64,000 nt of DNA from Zestosphaera sp. (GCA_038727705.1 JAVYVJ010000001.1:283924-347923), one strand, 5' to 3'; counted from the first letter of the stretch, positions 8,438 to 17,584 are shown. Made by a program: numbers and translations. Notes: generated from the sequence alone by a model not told the origin.

Positions 8438-8788
8438 TTACGCGCTGACTCTCCCCTCAATATTTTCCCTAGATTTTGAAACTAATTTAAACGGCTTGCC
8501 CTCAACGAGGGCCTCAGCTATCTTAACCCTGCATGTCTCAAGTATTCGCCAGAAGGTTGCCTTCGAAACCCCCATCCTTGCAGCAGCCTCGTCTGTTGAG
8601 AGTTCGTCCAGGTGTATGAGCTTGAGGGCCTCAACTTCGTAATCATACACCTCCACAAACTCGGTTGGTTGCAAGCCCTTCACAGTCTTGATAGGTAGGT
8701 AGAAAACCTCCTCTAGGTTAAGCCTGCTTTTAACACCTACGGGCGGCCTACCCCTGCAACGCCAGGGGCCCCGCATACATCTAGGCAT
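8438..8788 (-). CDS. DUF134-family DNA-binding regulator
   Basis: A 116-residue protein with a basic Cys/Arg-rich start (MPRCMRGPWRCRGRPP), an acidic middle, and a sigma-like helix-turn-helix at about residues 63-90 (LSTDEAAARMGVSKATFWR). This is the DUF134 layout. It is the first gene of a minus-strand group with DUF5320 and the broken NifX-like gene. A TATA-like TTATAAT lies at roughly 8826-8833 on this strand. DUF134 proteins usually accompany NifX-like genes; the ligand and operator are unknown. Confidence 0.75.
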   Translation of the reverse strand: MPRCMRGPWRCRGRPPVGVKSRLNLEEVFYLPIKTVKGLQPTEFVEVYDYEVEALKLIHLDELSTDEAAARMGVSKATFWRILETCRVKIAEALVEGKPFKLVSKSRENIEGRVSA

Positions 8789-8910
8789 GCATCACCCATC
8801 CTCACTAATGATTGAATAACATGCATTATAATCTTTATTGCAGTATCTGTAACCTCGTCGGGTTTTCAAGTTTATAAGCTCTACGTATTAAGTGGTTTTG
8901 GGTCGGGTAG

Positions 8911-9150
8911 ATGTGCGAGTTAACTGTGAAGTTGAGCAACGGTAAGGAAGTGGCGGTCACTGAGGAAGTCCTTGATACGGTATACAGGTATATCAGGTTC
9001 TCGTTGACTTTGGAGGAGCTGGCACGGGAGCTGGGGCTTGAGAGCTGGGAGGAGGCGTATGACTTCGTGAAGAGGTTCCCGGCTTGGGTGGCTTGGTCAC
9101 CGCCGTCATTCTTTAGGTACGTCAAGGAGAGACTCTGTGTTGGGCGCTGA
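8911..9150 (+). CDS. Conserved-looking small protein of unknown function
   Basis: A 79-residue acidic protein with a short beta start (MCELTVKLSNGKEVAVTEE) followed by helices, including TLEELARELGLESWEEAYD. The latter looks like a small helical or winged-helix-like motif. I do not recognise the family. A TATA-like AAGTTTATAAG at about 8868-8878 lies 33-43 nt before the ATG. The 3' end overlaps the next gene by 14 nt, so the two proteins are probably translated together and may work together. Confidence 0.6.
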   Translation: MCELTVKLSNGKEVAVTEEVLDTVYRYIRFSLTLEELARELGLESWEEAYDFVKRFPAWVAWSPPSFFRYVKERLCVGR

Positions 9151-9637
9151 GGGGTGCTGGCCTCCGACATACATAGCCACAGTTGAGTACGGTAGGGAGG
9201 AGTTCGCTGAAAACGAGTTAGGCGACTCGTTCTTCTATCTAGATCCGGGGATTAAGGTCTGCAGGACGCGGTACGGTGGGGTTCTTCTAATCAAGACCAC
9301 AGTTACGGACGAGGAATTAGCTGTGAGGCTTCTTACGGTTGCAGTTCCTTCCTCGCTTCGCAGGTTAATGAAGGTGCTCTTCTGTTGCGGGGTCAACGAT
9401 CTGGTGCCCTGCATTAACGCTAACGTGGAAAAGCTTTCGGGTTTTTCTGCGTCCTCTCTTAGGGTGAGCGAGAGGTCGGGCATCACCAGGAGGTTCATCC
9501 GTGAGTTACTTGGGGTGGTCGGTGACAGGGTCTCGGGCAACGGTTCCGGAGGTATATTAAGCGTTGAACCTCTAGAAGATTCGGTGTGCTTCGCTAGGCA
9601 GGTCTTTAGTCATATCCCCCATCACGATGGCTTGTAG
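9137..9637 (+). CDS. THUMP-domain-like RNA-binding protein
   Basis: A 166-residue protein resembling stand-alone THUMP proteins of Crenarchaeota. It begins with the ATVEYGREEFAENELG ferredoxin-like segment near 14-29. A central conserved-looking run, VPSSLRRLMKVLFC, is followed by SLRVSERSGITRRF and ILSVEPLEDSVCFAR near the C-terminus, as in THUMP sheets. THUMP domains bind the acceptor end of tRNA and recruit modifying enzymes. No catalytic domain is attached. It overlaps the 79-residue gene upstream. The assignment is by pattern only. Confidence 0.5.
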   Translation: MLGAEGCWPPTYIATVEYGREEFAENELGDSFFYLDPGIKVCRTRYGGVLLIKTTVTDEELAVRLLTVAVPSSLRRLMKVLFCCGVNDLVPCINANVEKLSGFSASSLRVSERSGITRRFIRELLGVVGDRVSGNGSGGILSVEPLEDSVCFARQVFSHIPHHDGL

Positions 9638-9676
9638 TTTTAAAACACTGATTAACTTCCTTAATTGGGGGTGAAG

Positions 9677-10171
9677 ATGGGGGAGCTGAAGGGTTTTGAG
9701 GTGGTGGACGTTCCCGTCCCTCAAGGCACTAACGTCATATTAGGACACACACACTTCATAAAATCCGTTGAGGATCTATACGAAGCGCTAATCACGTCCT
9801 CCACCTCAATTAGGTTTGGTCTAGCTTTCAACGAGGCCAGCGGTGAGAGGCTGGTTAGGAGTGATGGGAATGACGAGGAACTCGTTAAGCTGGCTGAGGA
9901 GGTCGCTTTCAGAATAGGCGCTGGACATACCTTCATCATATACATCAAGAACGCGTGGCCTATAAACGTGCTGAACTCGATTAAGAATGTTCAGGAAGTA
10001 TGTAGCATATACACTGCCACAGCGAACCCTGTCCAGGTTATCGTGGCCACGACCAATCAGGGTAGAAGTGTCGTTGGGGTTGTCGATGGTTATACTGTGG
10101 TTGGCGTTGAGGGTGTTGAAAATAAGAGGCATCGCCACGAATTCCTTAGAAAAATTGGTTATAAAAGGTAG
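9677..10171 (+). CDS. Adenosine-specific kinase family protein (PF04008-type)
   Basis: A roughly 164-residue protein with the highly conserved blocks of this family: [64 protein letters not shown] and VVGVVDG. Family members were named adenosine-specific kinase from structural and in vitro work; the cellular role remains unclear. I choose ATG 9677 because GGGGGTGA lies immediately upstream, whereas the in-frame TTG at 9665 has no comparable site. It lies between the THUMP-like gene and an Arg-rich protein on the same strand. Confidence 0.88.
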   Translation: MGELKGFEVVDVPVPQGTNVILGHTHFIKSVEDLYEALITSSTSIRFGLAFNEASGERLVRSDGNDEELVKLAEEVAFRIGAGHTFIIYIKNAWPINVLNSIKNVQEVCSIYTATANPVQVIVATTNQGRSVVGVVDGYTVVGVEGVENKRHRHEFLRKIGYKR

Positions 10172-10203
10172 GTTTAACCGCACGTAAGCGGGTTGATCAA
10201 CCA

Positions 10204-10950
10204 TTGCCTGACGCCGTAGTTAGATGCTTGGTCAGGCAGGAGCTCCCGTTGCTTGACGACGTCAAGGTGTCGCTCTATAGAGTGGTTAGGAGTCTATCCT
10301 TCGAGGCGTTCGAGAAGGGCATGGATTACATTCAGCAAACCGAGGTAGACGATCTGACCGGATTCGACTATGTAAGGGAGCTCTGCAAGGGCTCAGACGC
10401 TGCGGGCGTGACCATGGATAGCTTATCGTTCTTCATGCATCTTAGAAAGTCGCCTCCTTCTCACGTTCAGCTACTTACAGTGCCGTCATTAGTTAAGAGT
10501 CTACAAATACTGAAAGTTCTTGAAGGCGATGTAGCGCACGAAGGTTCGGAGCATCGTCAGCAGAGTGGAGATGCCCTAGAAGTCGCCGGCTTCAGGCTGG
10601 TGCCGGAGACCATTAAGTTGGAGGAGGATCTGATAGCCTACGACTCGAGCATAGATGGAATTCCAAGCCACAGCTTCCTGGCCTTGAAGGTAGTCGGCGA
10701 AGGTGTGGAGAGGGTGATCACCAGAGATGAACTAATTGCTCGTGCCAACAGGTTCAAATCTCGCGCATCACCGAGCACTTCAGTTAAGACCCAGAGGAGG
10801 GCGCGTAAAATCCGTAGGAGGAGAAGAGGCGGTAGGAAAGGGAGGGGTAGAGACGTAAGAGCTAAGCCTGGCAGGACCGGGAGGAAGGGAGGAAGAAATG
10901 GCAGAAAAAGGGGTGGTTCAGGGATCTCTTCTCGAGGTTCAAAGAAGTAA
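10204..10950 (+). CDS. Unrecognised protein with a long Arg/Gly/Lys-rich tail
   Basis: A 248-residue protein starting at TTG. Residues 1-185 look globular and mildly acidic. The last 55 or so residues are very basic and low in complexity, with RKIRRRRRGGRKGRGR and GRTGRKGGRNGRKRGGSG-like runs, resembling RGG-type nucleic-acid-binding tails. I do not recognise the globular part. The 3' end overlaps convergent argF by 12 nt. RNA or DNA binding is a reasonable inference from the tail alone. Confidence 0.55.
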   Translation: MPDAVVRCLVRQELPLLDDVKVSLYRVVRSLSFEAFEKGMDYIQQTEVDDLTGFDYVRELCKGSDAAGVTMDSLSFFMHLRKSPPSHVQLLTVPSLVKSLQILKVLEGDVAHEGSEHRQQSGDALEVAGFRLVPETIKLEEDLIAYDSSIDGIPSHSFLALKVVGEGVERVITRDELIARANRFKSRASPSTSVKTQRRARKIRRRRRGGRKGRGRDVRAKPGRTGRKGGRNGRKRGGSGISSRGSKK

Positions 10951-11865
10951 AGCCAGTATTGCTTTCTGGGCGTGGAGTCTGTTCTCGGCTTGATCCCAGA
11001 CCACAGACCAGTGACCGTCGATAACCTCATCAACTACCTCCATACCCCTGAGCGCTGGCAGGCAATGCATGAAGATAGCGTCCTTTCTGGCCAGCCTCAT
11101 CAACTCGGGCGTTACTCTAAACTTGCTCAAGTCCTTCACGCGTCTTTCCCTCTCCGCCTCCTGACCCATGCTCACCCACACATCAGTGTAGACTACGTCG
11201 GCAGCCCTTACGGCTTCTTCAGGGCTTCGGACGATCTCAACTGTTGCGCCTGAGGAGGAGGCCTCCTCCTCAGCCAGTTTGAGGATCTCGGGGTTGGGAT
11301 CGTACCCCTCTGCCGTGCCTATTCTCACGTTAAGCCCTAGCTTGCTAGCCGCCAGGAGTAACGAGTGCGCTACGTTATTCCCTCCATCGCCGACGTACGT
11401 CAGGTTTACCCCTTTAAGTCTTCCCTTCTTCTCGTATATGGTTAGCATGTCCCCGACTGCCTGGCAGGGGTGCTCTCTATCGCTCAGGGCGTTTATGACT
11501 GGCACTTCTGCATGCTTAGCCAACTCCTCAAGGTCGCTGTGCTTGTAAACCCTGGCAACTATACCGTCGACGTATCTCTCTAACACCCTAGCGGTGTCCG
11601 CTATTGTTTCCCCCCTACCCAGCTGGAGTTCCTGCCAGTTAACGGTTATTGGATGTCCTCCTAACTGCACTATGGCTTGCTCGAAACTGATCCTGGTCCT
11701 TGTGCTTGGTTTCTGGAATATCATCATAACTGCCTTACCTGCAAGCACAGGTATTACCCTCTCACCGCTGTAGAACCTCTGTTTAAGACTGGAGGCTGTA
11801 TCTATCACGAACTTCAACTCCTCTGCGGTGAAGTCAGCGACCGATATGAAATCCTTACCCTGCAT
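10939..11865 (-). CDS. argF: Ornithine carbamoyltransferase
   Basis: Converts ornithine and carbamoyl phosphate to citrulline in arginine synthesis. The protein is about 308 residues from ATG 11865; TTG 11874 is possible. Family motifs are complete: STRTR (54-58) for carbamoyl phosphate, HPCQ (132-135), a DGGNN version of the GDGNN turn, SMGQE and HCLPA for ornithine. The STRTRIS form and the ornithine-side motifs argue against aspartate carbamoyltransferase. No other arginine gene lies next to it. Confidence 0.95.
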   Translation of the reverse strand: MQGKDFISVADFTAEELKFVIDTASSLKQRFYSGERVIPVLAGKAVMMIFQKPSTRTRISFEQAIVQLGGHPITVNWQELQLGRGETIADTARVLERYVDGIVARVYKHSDLEELAKHAEVPVINALSDREHPCQAVGDMLTIYEKKGRLKGVNLTYVGDGGNNVAHSLLLAASKLGLNVRIGTAEGYDPNPEILKLAEEEASSSGATVEIVRSPEEAVRAADVVYTDVWVSMGQEAERERRVKDLSKFRVTPELMRLARKDAIFMHCLPALRGMEVVDEVIDGHWSVVWDQAENRLHAQKAILALLL

Positions 11866-11946
11866 GCTCCTCAAACTAGCTCACCCTATCTTCTCACATG
11901 GGAACCCAAATAAAGTTTATTTAGCTCTTGTTGCGGTAGAATATAC

Positions 11947-12591
11947 TTGAAGGCAATGAGTGAGATAAGATTACTACTTAGGATAGCTGAGGAGAGGGGG
12001 GGTGTCAAGCCAGGGTTCTCGCCATACCATGTCTTCAGAGTTCTAGACATGCTTCATCGTCACAGCGTGTGCGGTAGGCATGAACTGATGAAGGAGCTCG
12101 GATTGGGGGAGGCGAGCATTAAGACTTTAATAAGTAGGTTAAAGGAGGCAGGTCTTGTCGAGACCTCAAGACCTCATGGCACTAAGTTGACTGAAACGGG
12201 TAAGGAGCTAGCTACCAAGCTCAAGCGGCTCATTAAGTTGATCCCGAACCTGGAGTTAAGCGAGATGTGTATGAACTGTAGGGTCTCAGGGATTATCCTT
12301 AGTAACGGCTACTCCTACGTGCCTGTAGTGGGGGGCGTGATACTCTTCAGGGACTTGGTCGTTAGGGAGGGGGCTGACGGAGTGCTGATAATCACATGTT
12401 CAGGCAGGACCCTCTACCTACCCACGCCCAGCGGGTTTGAGGAAGTGCGTGTTGAGGCCTTGAACCGCTTAGTTGGTGAGTACGGCGTTGGGGACGGTGA
12501 CTTGATAGTCTTAGGCATGTGTTACAGTCACGACGGCGAGAGGTGCCTTGCAGCAGCTGTGAACACAGTTCTCAAGATTCTAGCGTCTTGA
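11947..12591 (+). CDS. Winged-helix regulator with DUF4443-like C-terminal domain
   Basis: A 214-residue protein. Residues 25-80 form a winged helix (SVCGRHELMKELGLGEASI, then KTLISRLKEAGLVET and a GTKLTETGKELA wing). The rest resembles the DUF4443 ligand-like domain with a CMNC pair near 108-111. A TATA-like AAGTTTATTT at about 11912-11921 suggests a leaderless start at TTG 11947 or ATG 11956. It precedes the diphthamide synthetase gene by 9 nt and is divergent from argF, so it may regulate either. Ligand unknown. Confidence 0.65.
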   Translation: MKAMSEIRLLLRIAEERGGVKPGFSPYHVFRVLDMLHRHSVCGRHELMKELGLGEASIKTLISRLKEAGLVETSRPHGTKLTETGKELATKLKRLIKLIPNLELSEMCMNCRVSGIILSNGYSYVPVVGGVILFRDLVVREGADGVLIITCSGRTLYLPTPSGFEEVRVEALNRLVGEYGVGDGDLIVLGMCYSHDGERCLAAAVNTVLKILAS

Positions 12592-12600
12592 GGTGTTTGG

Positions 12601-13302
12601 TTGAAGAGTGGGGTTGCGCTATACACAGGAGGTAAGGACTCCCACTATGCATTAATCGAAGCGTTGAGGAGGGGGGTACAAGTTGATCTGCTGATTATAG
12701 TTATCCCCGCGGTCACCGATTCATGGATGTTCCACACAGTCAACATAAGTCTATCGCAGCTTCACGCGGACTTAATGGGTCTCAACAAAATAGTTGTCCA
12801 AGTCAGCGGTGTTAAGGAACGTGAGGTTCGTGAGATAATTTCATCGCTTAGGGTGCTGGACTTAAACATGAGGTACGACTACATAGTCTCAGGCGCTGTC
12901 GCCTCTAAGTATCAGAAGGATAGAGTAGATCTCATCGCTGAGGAGCTCGGTCTGAGGCACATGCCACCCCTCTGGGGCCGCGATCAGGAATCCCTCCTCA
13001 ACGAGGAGGTTAAGTCCCTAAGCTTCGTAGTGACGGCGATCCAAGCCTACGGACTTAACTTAAGGTGGTTAGGGAGCGTTATCAATGCAGTGCGGGTTAA
13101 AGACTTCCTGAGCGATGTTAGAAACGCTTCAGTGAGCCCTGTAGGTGAGGGAGGCGAATTCGAAACATTCGTCGTGACTTCGAGGCTCTTCAGGAGCGGA
13201 GGGCTTTACATCAACTCTGCCGAGCTGGTCACATACCCGCAACACGGGCTTGGCTACTACTACATTAAGAAAGCCACTACATATAGTTACTCAAGCTCTT
13301 GA
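12601..13302 (+). CDS. dph6: Diphthine--ammonia ligase (diphthamide synthetase)
   Basis: An ATP-pyrophosphatase that performs the last step of diphthamide synthesis on the His residue of elongation factor 2. The PP-loop GGKDS is at residues 10-14. The DUF71 hallmark regions are present: SGAVASKYQKDRV, MPPLWGRDQ, and GEGGEFETFV near the C-terminus. At 233 residues the length is normal. The TTG start follows the DUF4443 gene closely, implying cotranscription. Confidence 0.92.
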   Translation: MKSGVALYTGGKDSHYALIEALRRGVQVDLLIIVIPAVTDSWMFHTVNISLSQLHADLMGLNKIVVQVSGVKEREVREIISSLRVLDLNMRYDYIVSGAVASKYQKDRVDLIAEELGLRHMPPLWGRDQESLLNEEVKSLSFVVTAIQAYGLNLRWLGSVINAVRVKDFLSDVRNASVSPVGEGGEFETFVVTSRLFRSGGLYINSAELVTYPQHGLGYYYIKKATTYSYSSS

Positions 13303-13349
13303 TATCGCGGCCTGCAAAACCTCAAATCCCCCCAGTGCAAGGCTCCCAC

Positions 13350-13369
13350 CCTGACCTTAAAGGGTCAGG
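13350..13369. repeat. Perfect inverted repeat (hairpin) downstream of dph6
   Basis: CCTGACC and GGTCAGG arms (7 bp) are separated by six bases, in the 142-bp gap between dph6 and the convergent FEN1 gene. It could be a shared transcription end signal or a decayed mobile-element end. A related but imperfect hairpin followed by a GTTGC string is found near 61001-61036. Confidence 0.45.
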
Positions 13370-13444
13370 CTTCGGTTGCGAGGTCTATGGATTGGGGTAG
13401 TAGAGGCTGTGGAGCATGTCGAGGTGGTTTTCGCTGTCGGAAAG

Positions 13445-14503
13445 CTATTTCTTAACCCAAGCATCGAGTCCCTTGAGAGATGCTTTAAAACTTTCTCTGT
13501 ATGCTTTCCTCAACCTCTCTATAGCGCTGTTGACCCTCTCCTCCGAGAAGTCACGTTCATCGACTAGGATTCTCTTTATTGCTTCTGCGTCCGGCTCCGC
13601 CCATTTTATCGTGTACGTGCTCGTCACCGGGGGATTGAGGAAGATCTTCCTGATTTCCTCATAGTTGAAGTCTATCTTAACGTTGGGCAGTGTTTTAATT
13701 GCGTTATCTAGGGTGCCGTGGGTTTTTATTAGCTTGAAGGCTGTCTTAGGTCCTACACCCTTCACACCGTCAGGGTTGAAGTCTGTTCCCAGAAGTATTG
13801 CGATATCCACTAGTTGCTCGCGTGTTACGCCAAGTGATTTTAGGAGGTTATCTAGCTCAATTAATTCAGGTCTTACATCGACATACACTTCCTTGCCCGG
13901 CAGCTTACGCTTGCCGCTGATAGTTATGTTCCGCAGAAGTCTAGGGGTGTTGAAGAGTAGAGAGTCGTAGTCCTGGGAAACTGAGGCCCACACGTCACCC
14001 TTCCTAGCCATGTGCGCTGCCTGGGCCTCCCCCTCTGACGGGGCGTTGACATAAGGTATGCCCATCGCATTTAATAACTTTCTGGAGTCGTCCACCATCT
14101 CCGTCGTCAGTCTGCCTGTAGCTTGAGCATACTTCCTAGCCTCCTCAACCCTCCCCTCGGCTAATGCAGCCTCATACTTCTTGAGGGACTCCTCCCTGAT
14201 TGCCGTCCTCTCCGCTATCTCCTTAGCCTTCAGCTCGGGCGGCTTCCCGTCGAAGACGTAGACGGGCTTGAGGCCGGACTCAACCAGGTTTATCGTTCTG
14301 TAGAAGAGCCCGCTTAGGTGACTGGTTACGCGTCCCCTACCGTCCATCAGCGGCGTCCCGTCGGGCTGCCTTATTGCTGCCAGGAACTGGTGGAGCGCGT
14401 TGTAGGCGTCGATAGCGACTGCCTTACCCCTCAGCTCCCTTAAGTCGTTAATAACTTTGACTGCAGGGCTTCCCTCAATTAGCTCCCTCAGGTCGACCCC
14501 CAA
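13445..14503 (-). CDS. fen: Flap endonuclease 1
   Basis: Structure-specific 5' nuclease for Okazaki fragment processing and repair. The start is set at a TTG so that the protein begins MGVDLREL, the conserved N-terminus needed for the active site; an upstream in-frame start would bury it. Motifs: IDAYNALHQF, VFDGKPPELK, PSEGEAQAAH with the acidic cluster, and GTDFNPDGVKGVGPK in the helix-hairpin-helix region. The C-terminus ends LKGLDAWVKK, where a PCNA-binding Qxx(L)xxWF motif is expected; Gln and Phe are replaced. Confidence 0.95.
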   Translation of the reverse strand: MGVDLRELIEGSPAVKVINDLRELRGKAVAIDAYNALHQFLAAIRQPDGTPLMDGRGRVTSHLSGLFYRTINLVESGLKPVYVFDGKPPELKAKEIAERTAIREESLKKYEAALAEGRVEEARKYAQATGRLTTEMVDDSRKLLNAMGIPYVNAPSEGEAQAAHMARKGDVWASVSQDYDSLLFNTPRLLRNITISGKRKLPGKEVYVDVRPELIELDNLLKSLGVTREQLVDIAILLGTDFNPDGVKGVGPKTAFKLIKTHGTLDNAIKTLPNVKIDFNYEEIRKIFLNPPVTSTYTIKWAEPDAEAIKRILVDERDFSEERVNSAIERLRKAYRESFKASLKGLDAWVKK

Positions 14504-14634
14504 GCGTCTAGCCCCGCAAGACTTAAACAACTCAAAGTTATTATTTATAATTATTTATAACTAGCGTGTTGCGTTAGTTATTAGGTGAGGAAATCACGGA
14601 CAGTGAGAGGCAGGAGGACTTCACCTCCTACCTA

Positions 14635-17550
14635 GTGGACATAGCCCGCAAGTGGTCTAGAGTATGGGCTGAGAGCGGGGTCTACAATGCCGACCCGAAG
14701 GAGGGGACTCCCAAGTACTTCCTAACTGCGGCCTTCATGTATCCTAACGGACCAGCGCACGTCGGGCATGCCAGGACATACTTAATCCCTGACATACTGG
14801 CCAGGTTCATGAGGGGGATGGGGTATAATGTGCTGTTCCCTATGGGTTTCCACTATACAGGAACTCCCATACTGGCTCTGGCGGAGGGGCTGGCTGCAGG
14901 TAATGTGGAGTACGTGAGTAACTTAGCTAAGGTATTTCAAGTCGATCAGCAGGAGCTCGCGAAACTGAAAGACCCTATATCGGTGGCTAGGTTCTTCCAC
15001 GAGGTCTCTAAGGAGGCTATGAAGCTCTACGGGCTCTCCATAGACTGGAGGAGGGAATTTACTACCATCGACCCTGAGTTCAAGTCGTTTATTCGCTGGC
15101 AGTTCAGGAAGCTCCTCGAGTCGGGGTACCTGACTAGAGGGTCTCACCCTGTGGGGTGGTGTCCTCACCACAACATGCCGGTAGGAATGCATGACACGAA
15201 GGGCGATGTAGAGCCTGAGATAGATGAAATCTACCTGATAAGGTTTAAGGGCCTTGACGGTTTAGGCTACGTCGTAGCTACCTTGAGACCTGAGACCGTG
15301 TTGGGCGTTACCAACTTGTGGATCAACCCTAATGTCAGGTACTGTGTTTCACGCGTGAAGACCCCTAACGGACTCGACACTTGGGTTACTTCATGTGATG
15401 CCGCCGAGAAGTTGAGCTTCCAGAGGGCTGTGGAGATCCTCCAGGAGATCGACGGGAGGGAGTTGATAGGCAGGCAGGTTGTGAATCCCCTCACAGGCCG
15501 TGTGGTTCAGGTGATTGAGGCCTCGTTCGTCAGTCCCAAGTTTGGGACGGGCGTGGTTATGAGTGTACCGGCGCACGCTCCCTACGATTACGTCGCGCTC
15601 AGAGATTACGTGCTCACTAGAGCGGGGGGGACGTGGGAGGGCTTAGAGCCCATACCGCTAATAACTGTGGGGGGCTTCAGTGAGGTACCAGCTAAGGACG
15701 TCGTCGAGAGGTTAGGTGTTAAGTCTCAGGAGGATCGTGAGGCACTCGATGAGGCGACTAGAGAAGTTTACCGTACTGAATATGAGTCAGGGGTCATGCG
15801 TTCAGACCTTGCTAGACTCGTTATTTCTGAAGTTATTGAAGGGTCCAGGGAGTTTGTTAGTGAGTGGGTTGCAGGCATCCCGGTTAAGGAGGCTCGCGAC
15901 AGGATTAAGAGGTTCCTCTCGGAGAGCGGCTTCGGAGACTCCATGTATGAGGTAATGAATGCTCCCGTGTACTGCAGGTGCGGCACTGAGATAGTGGTTA
16001 AGGTGGTTGAGGATCAGTGGTTCATTAACTACGGCGATCCTGCATGGAAGGAACTGGCTGTCAAGGCTTTGAATATGATGAGGGTAATCCCCGAGGAGGC
16101 GAGGACTCAATTCCTCAACACGATTTACTGGCTTAAGGAGAAGGCGTGTACGAGGAGTAGAGGGTTAGGCACTGAGTTGCCTTGGGCGCCAGGCTGGATA
16201 ATCGAGTCCTTAAGCGACTCCACAATCTACATGGCTTTCTACACAGTCATTCATGGTATAAGAGGTCGCAGGATACCGCCTGAGAAGCTGAGTTACAAGT
16301 TCTGGGATTACGTGATGCTAGGTTTAGGCGATGCGGCGGAGTTGGGCAAGGAGCTCGGTCTAGATCCTGAGGTGTTGAGGGATTTGAGGAGGGAGTTTCT
16401 CTACTGGTATCCGCTGGACTCGCGTCATAGCGGTAAGGACTTGATACCAAACCATCTGACCTTCTTCATATTCAATCACACCGCCATATTCCCGGAGGCT
16501 CTGTGGCCTAAGCAAATAGTGGCTAACGGGTGGGTGCTCATACAGGGGGAGAAGATGGCCAAGTCAAGGGGGAATATATTCCCACTTCACTGGCTGATCA
16601 ACACCTACTCACCAGACGTGGTGAGGCTGGCCATAGCTTCGGGCGCTGAGGTTGAGAGCGATCTGAATCTTGACATAGACGCTGTAGATGCTATACGCAT
16701 CAAACTAAGCAGCATCCACAACCTGGTTCTAGAGGTCTTCAAATCCGTGGGGTTAAGCGATGACGTCGGATTGCCTGAGAAGTGGTTGCTTTCTAGGTTT
16801 GCGAGGAACGCGGTGGGGGCTTACAGCGATTTAGCCGACGTTAAGATTAGGGCGGCGTGCCTTAAGATCTTCTACAACATACATCAAGACGTCCTGAAAT
16901 ATCTTAAGATGGTTGAGAGACCTTCTAGAGTGTTGAGGGACTTAATGATCTTGTGGCTTAAGTTAATGCATCCAGTAACGCCCTTCATAACTGAGGAGCT
17001 GTGGCATAAGATCGGCGTGGAGAGCCTCCTAACTACTGAGAGACTGCCGTCTAGGGAGGAGTTAATGGGGATGATCGACGATGTTGTGGAGTTAGATTAC
17101 GCGTTCCTAGAGAGGTTCATCGACGACTTGAAGAGCTTGTCAAGGGTTGTCAAGGGCGGTGAGGCCGTCGTGTACGTGGTGCCCAACACGGAGTACAGGC
17201 ACCTGATTGAGGTTGTGAGGATTCTGAGGGGAGGCGGCCGGATAGGCGATGTAATAAAGTATCTGGTATCCAGCGGTGTAGTTGACTCAAGACATGCTCC
17301 CAGAGTAGCCAGAACTCTCGTGGATCTCATAGCCTCATTGCCTCCTGAGTTATTGGATACCATAGTCAGGGTTGGTTCGATAGACGAGTATGCAGTTCTC
17401 ACTAGGTTCAAGAAATACGTAGAGGATGAAACAGGGGTGAAGATACTGGGCGTGTATAGAGCGGATGACGGTAGCGCGCCGGACTATAACGGGAAAAAGA
17501 GGAACGCCCTCCCCCTCAGACCGAGCATTCATATATTGCCTCAGTCTTAG
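14635..17550 (+). CDS. leuS: Leucyl-tRNA synthetase
   Basis: A 971-residue archaeal-type class I synthetase that charges tRNA-Leu and edits mischarged products. The HIGH-equivalent GPAHVGHA is at 39-46 and the KMSKS-equivalent KMAKS near 640-644. The connective editing domain lies between, with LRPETVLG near 217-224. The GTG start at 14635 gives MDIARKW. About 15 in-frame codons upstream also look coding-like but offer no standard start codon. The duplicated TTATTTATAA block near 14540-14562 may serve as promoter for this gene or for FEN1. Confidence 0.95.
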   Translation: MDIARKWSRVWAESGVYNADPKEGTPKYFLTAAFMYPNGPAHVGHARTYLIPDILARFMRGMGYNVLFPMGFHYTGTPILALAEGLAAGNVEYVSNLAKVFQVDQQELAKLKDPISVARFFHEVSKEAMKLYGLSIDWRREFTTIDPEFKSFIRWQFRKLLESGYLTRGSHPVGWCPHHNMPVGMHDTKGDVEPEIDEIYLIRFKGLDGLGYVVATLRPETVLGVTNLWINPNVRYCVSRVKTPNGLDTWVTSCDAAEKLSFQRAVEILQEIDGRELIGRQVVNPLTGRVVQVIEASFVSPKFGTGVVMSVPAHAPYDYVALRDYVLTRAGGTWEGLEPIPLITVGGFSEVPAKDVVERLGVKSQEDREALDEATREVYRTEYESGVMRSDLARLVISEVIEGSREFVSEWVAGIPVKEARDRIKRFLSESGFGDSMYEVMNAPVYCRCGTEIVVKVVEDQWFINYGDPAWKELAVKALNMMRVIPEEARTQFLNTIYWLKEKACTRSRGLGTELPWAPGWIIESLSDSTIYMAFYTVIHGIRGRRIPPEKLSYKFWDYVMLGLGDAAELGKELGLDPEVLRDLRREFLYWYPLDSRHSGKDLIPNHLTFFIFNHTAIFPEALWPKQIVANGWVLIQGEKMAKSRGNIFPLHWLINTYSPDVVRLAIASGAEVESDLNLDIDAVDAIRIKLSSIHNLVLEVFKSVGLSDDVGLPEKWLLSRFARNAVGAYSDLADVKIRAACLKIFYNIHQDVLKYLKMVERPSRVLRDLMILWLKLMHPVTPFITEELWHKIGVESLLTTERLPSREELMGMIDDVVELDYAFLERFIDDLKSLSRVVKGGEAVVYVVPNTEYRHLIEVVRILRGGGRIGDVIKYLVSSGVVDSRHAPRVARTLVDLIASLPPELLDTIVRVGSIDEYAVLTRFKKYVEDETGVKILGVYRADDGSAPDYNGKKRNALPLRPSIHILPQS

Positions 17551-17584
17551 GAATTTACGTTGTAGAGTCTGCTGGTGATGAGGT

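Noticed and set aside
10801-10950. Repeat or mobile-element signal in the Arg/Gly-rich coding tail
   Set aside because: The repetitive AGG/GGA codons are explained by the protein sequence of the tail; no direct repeat of constant length.
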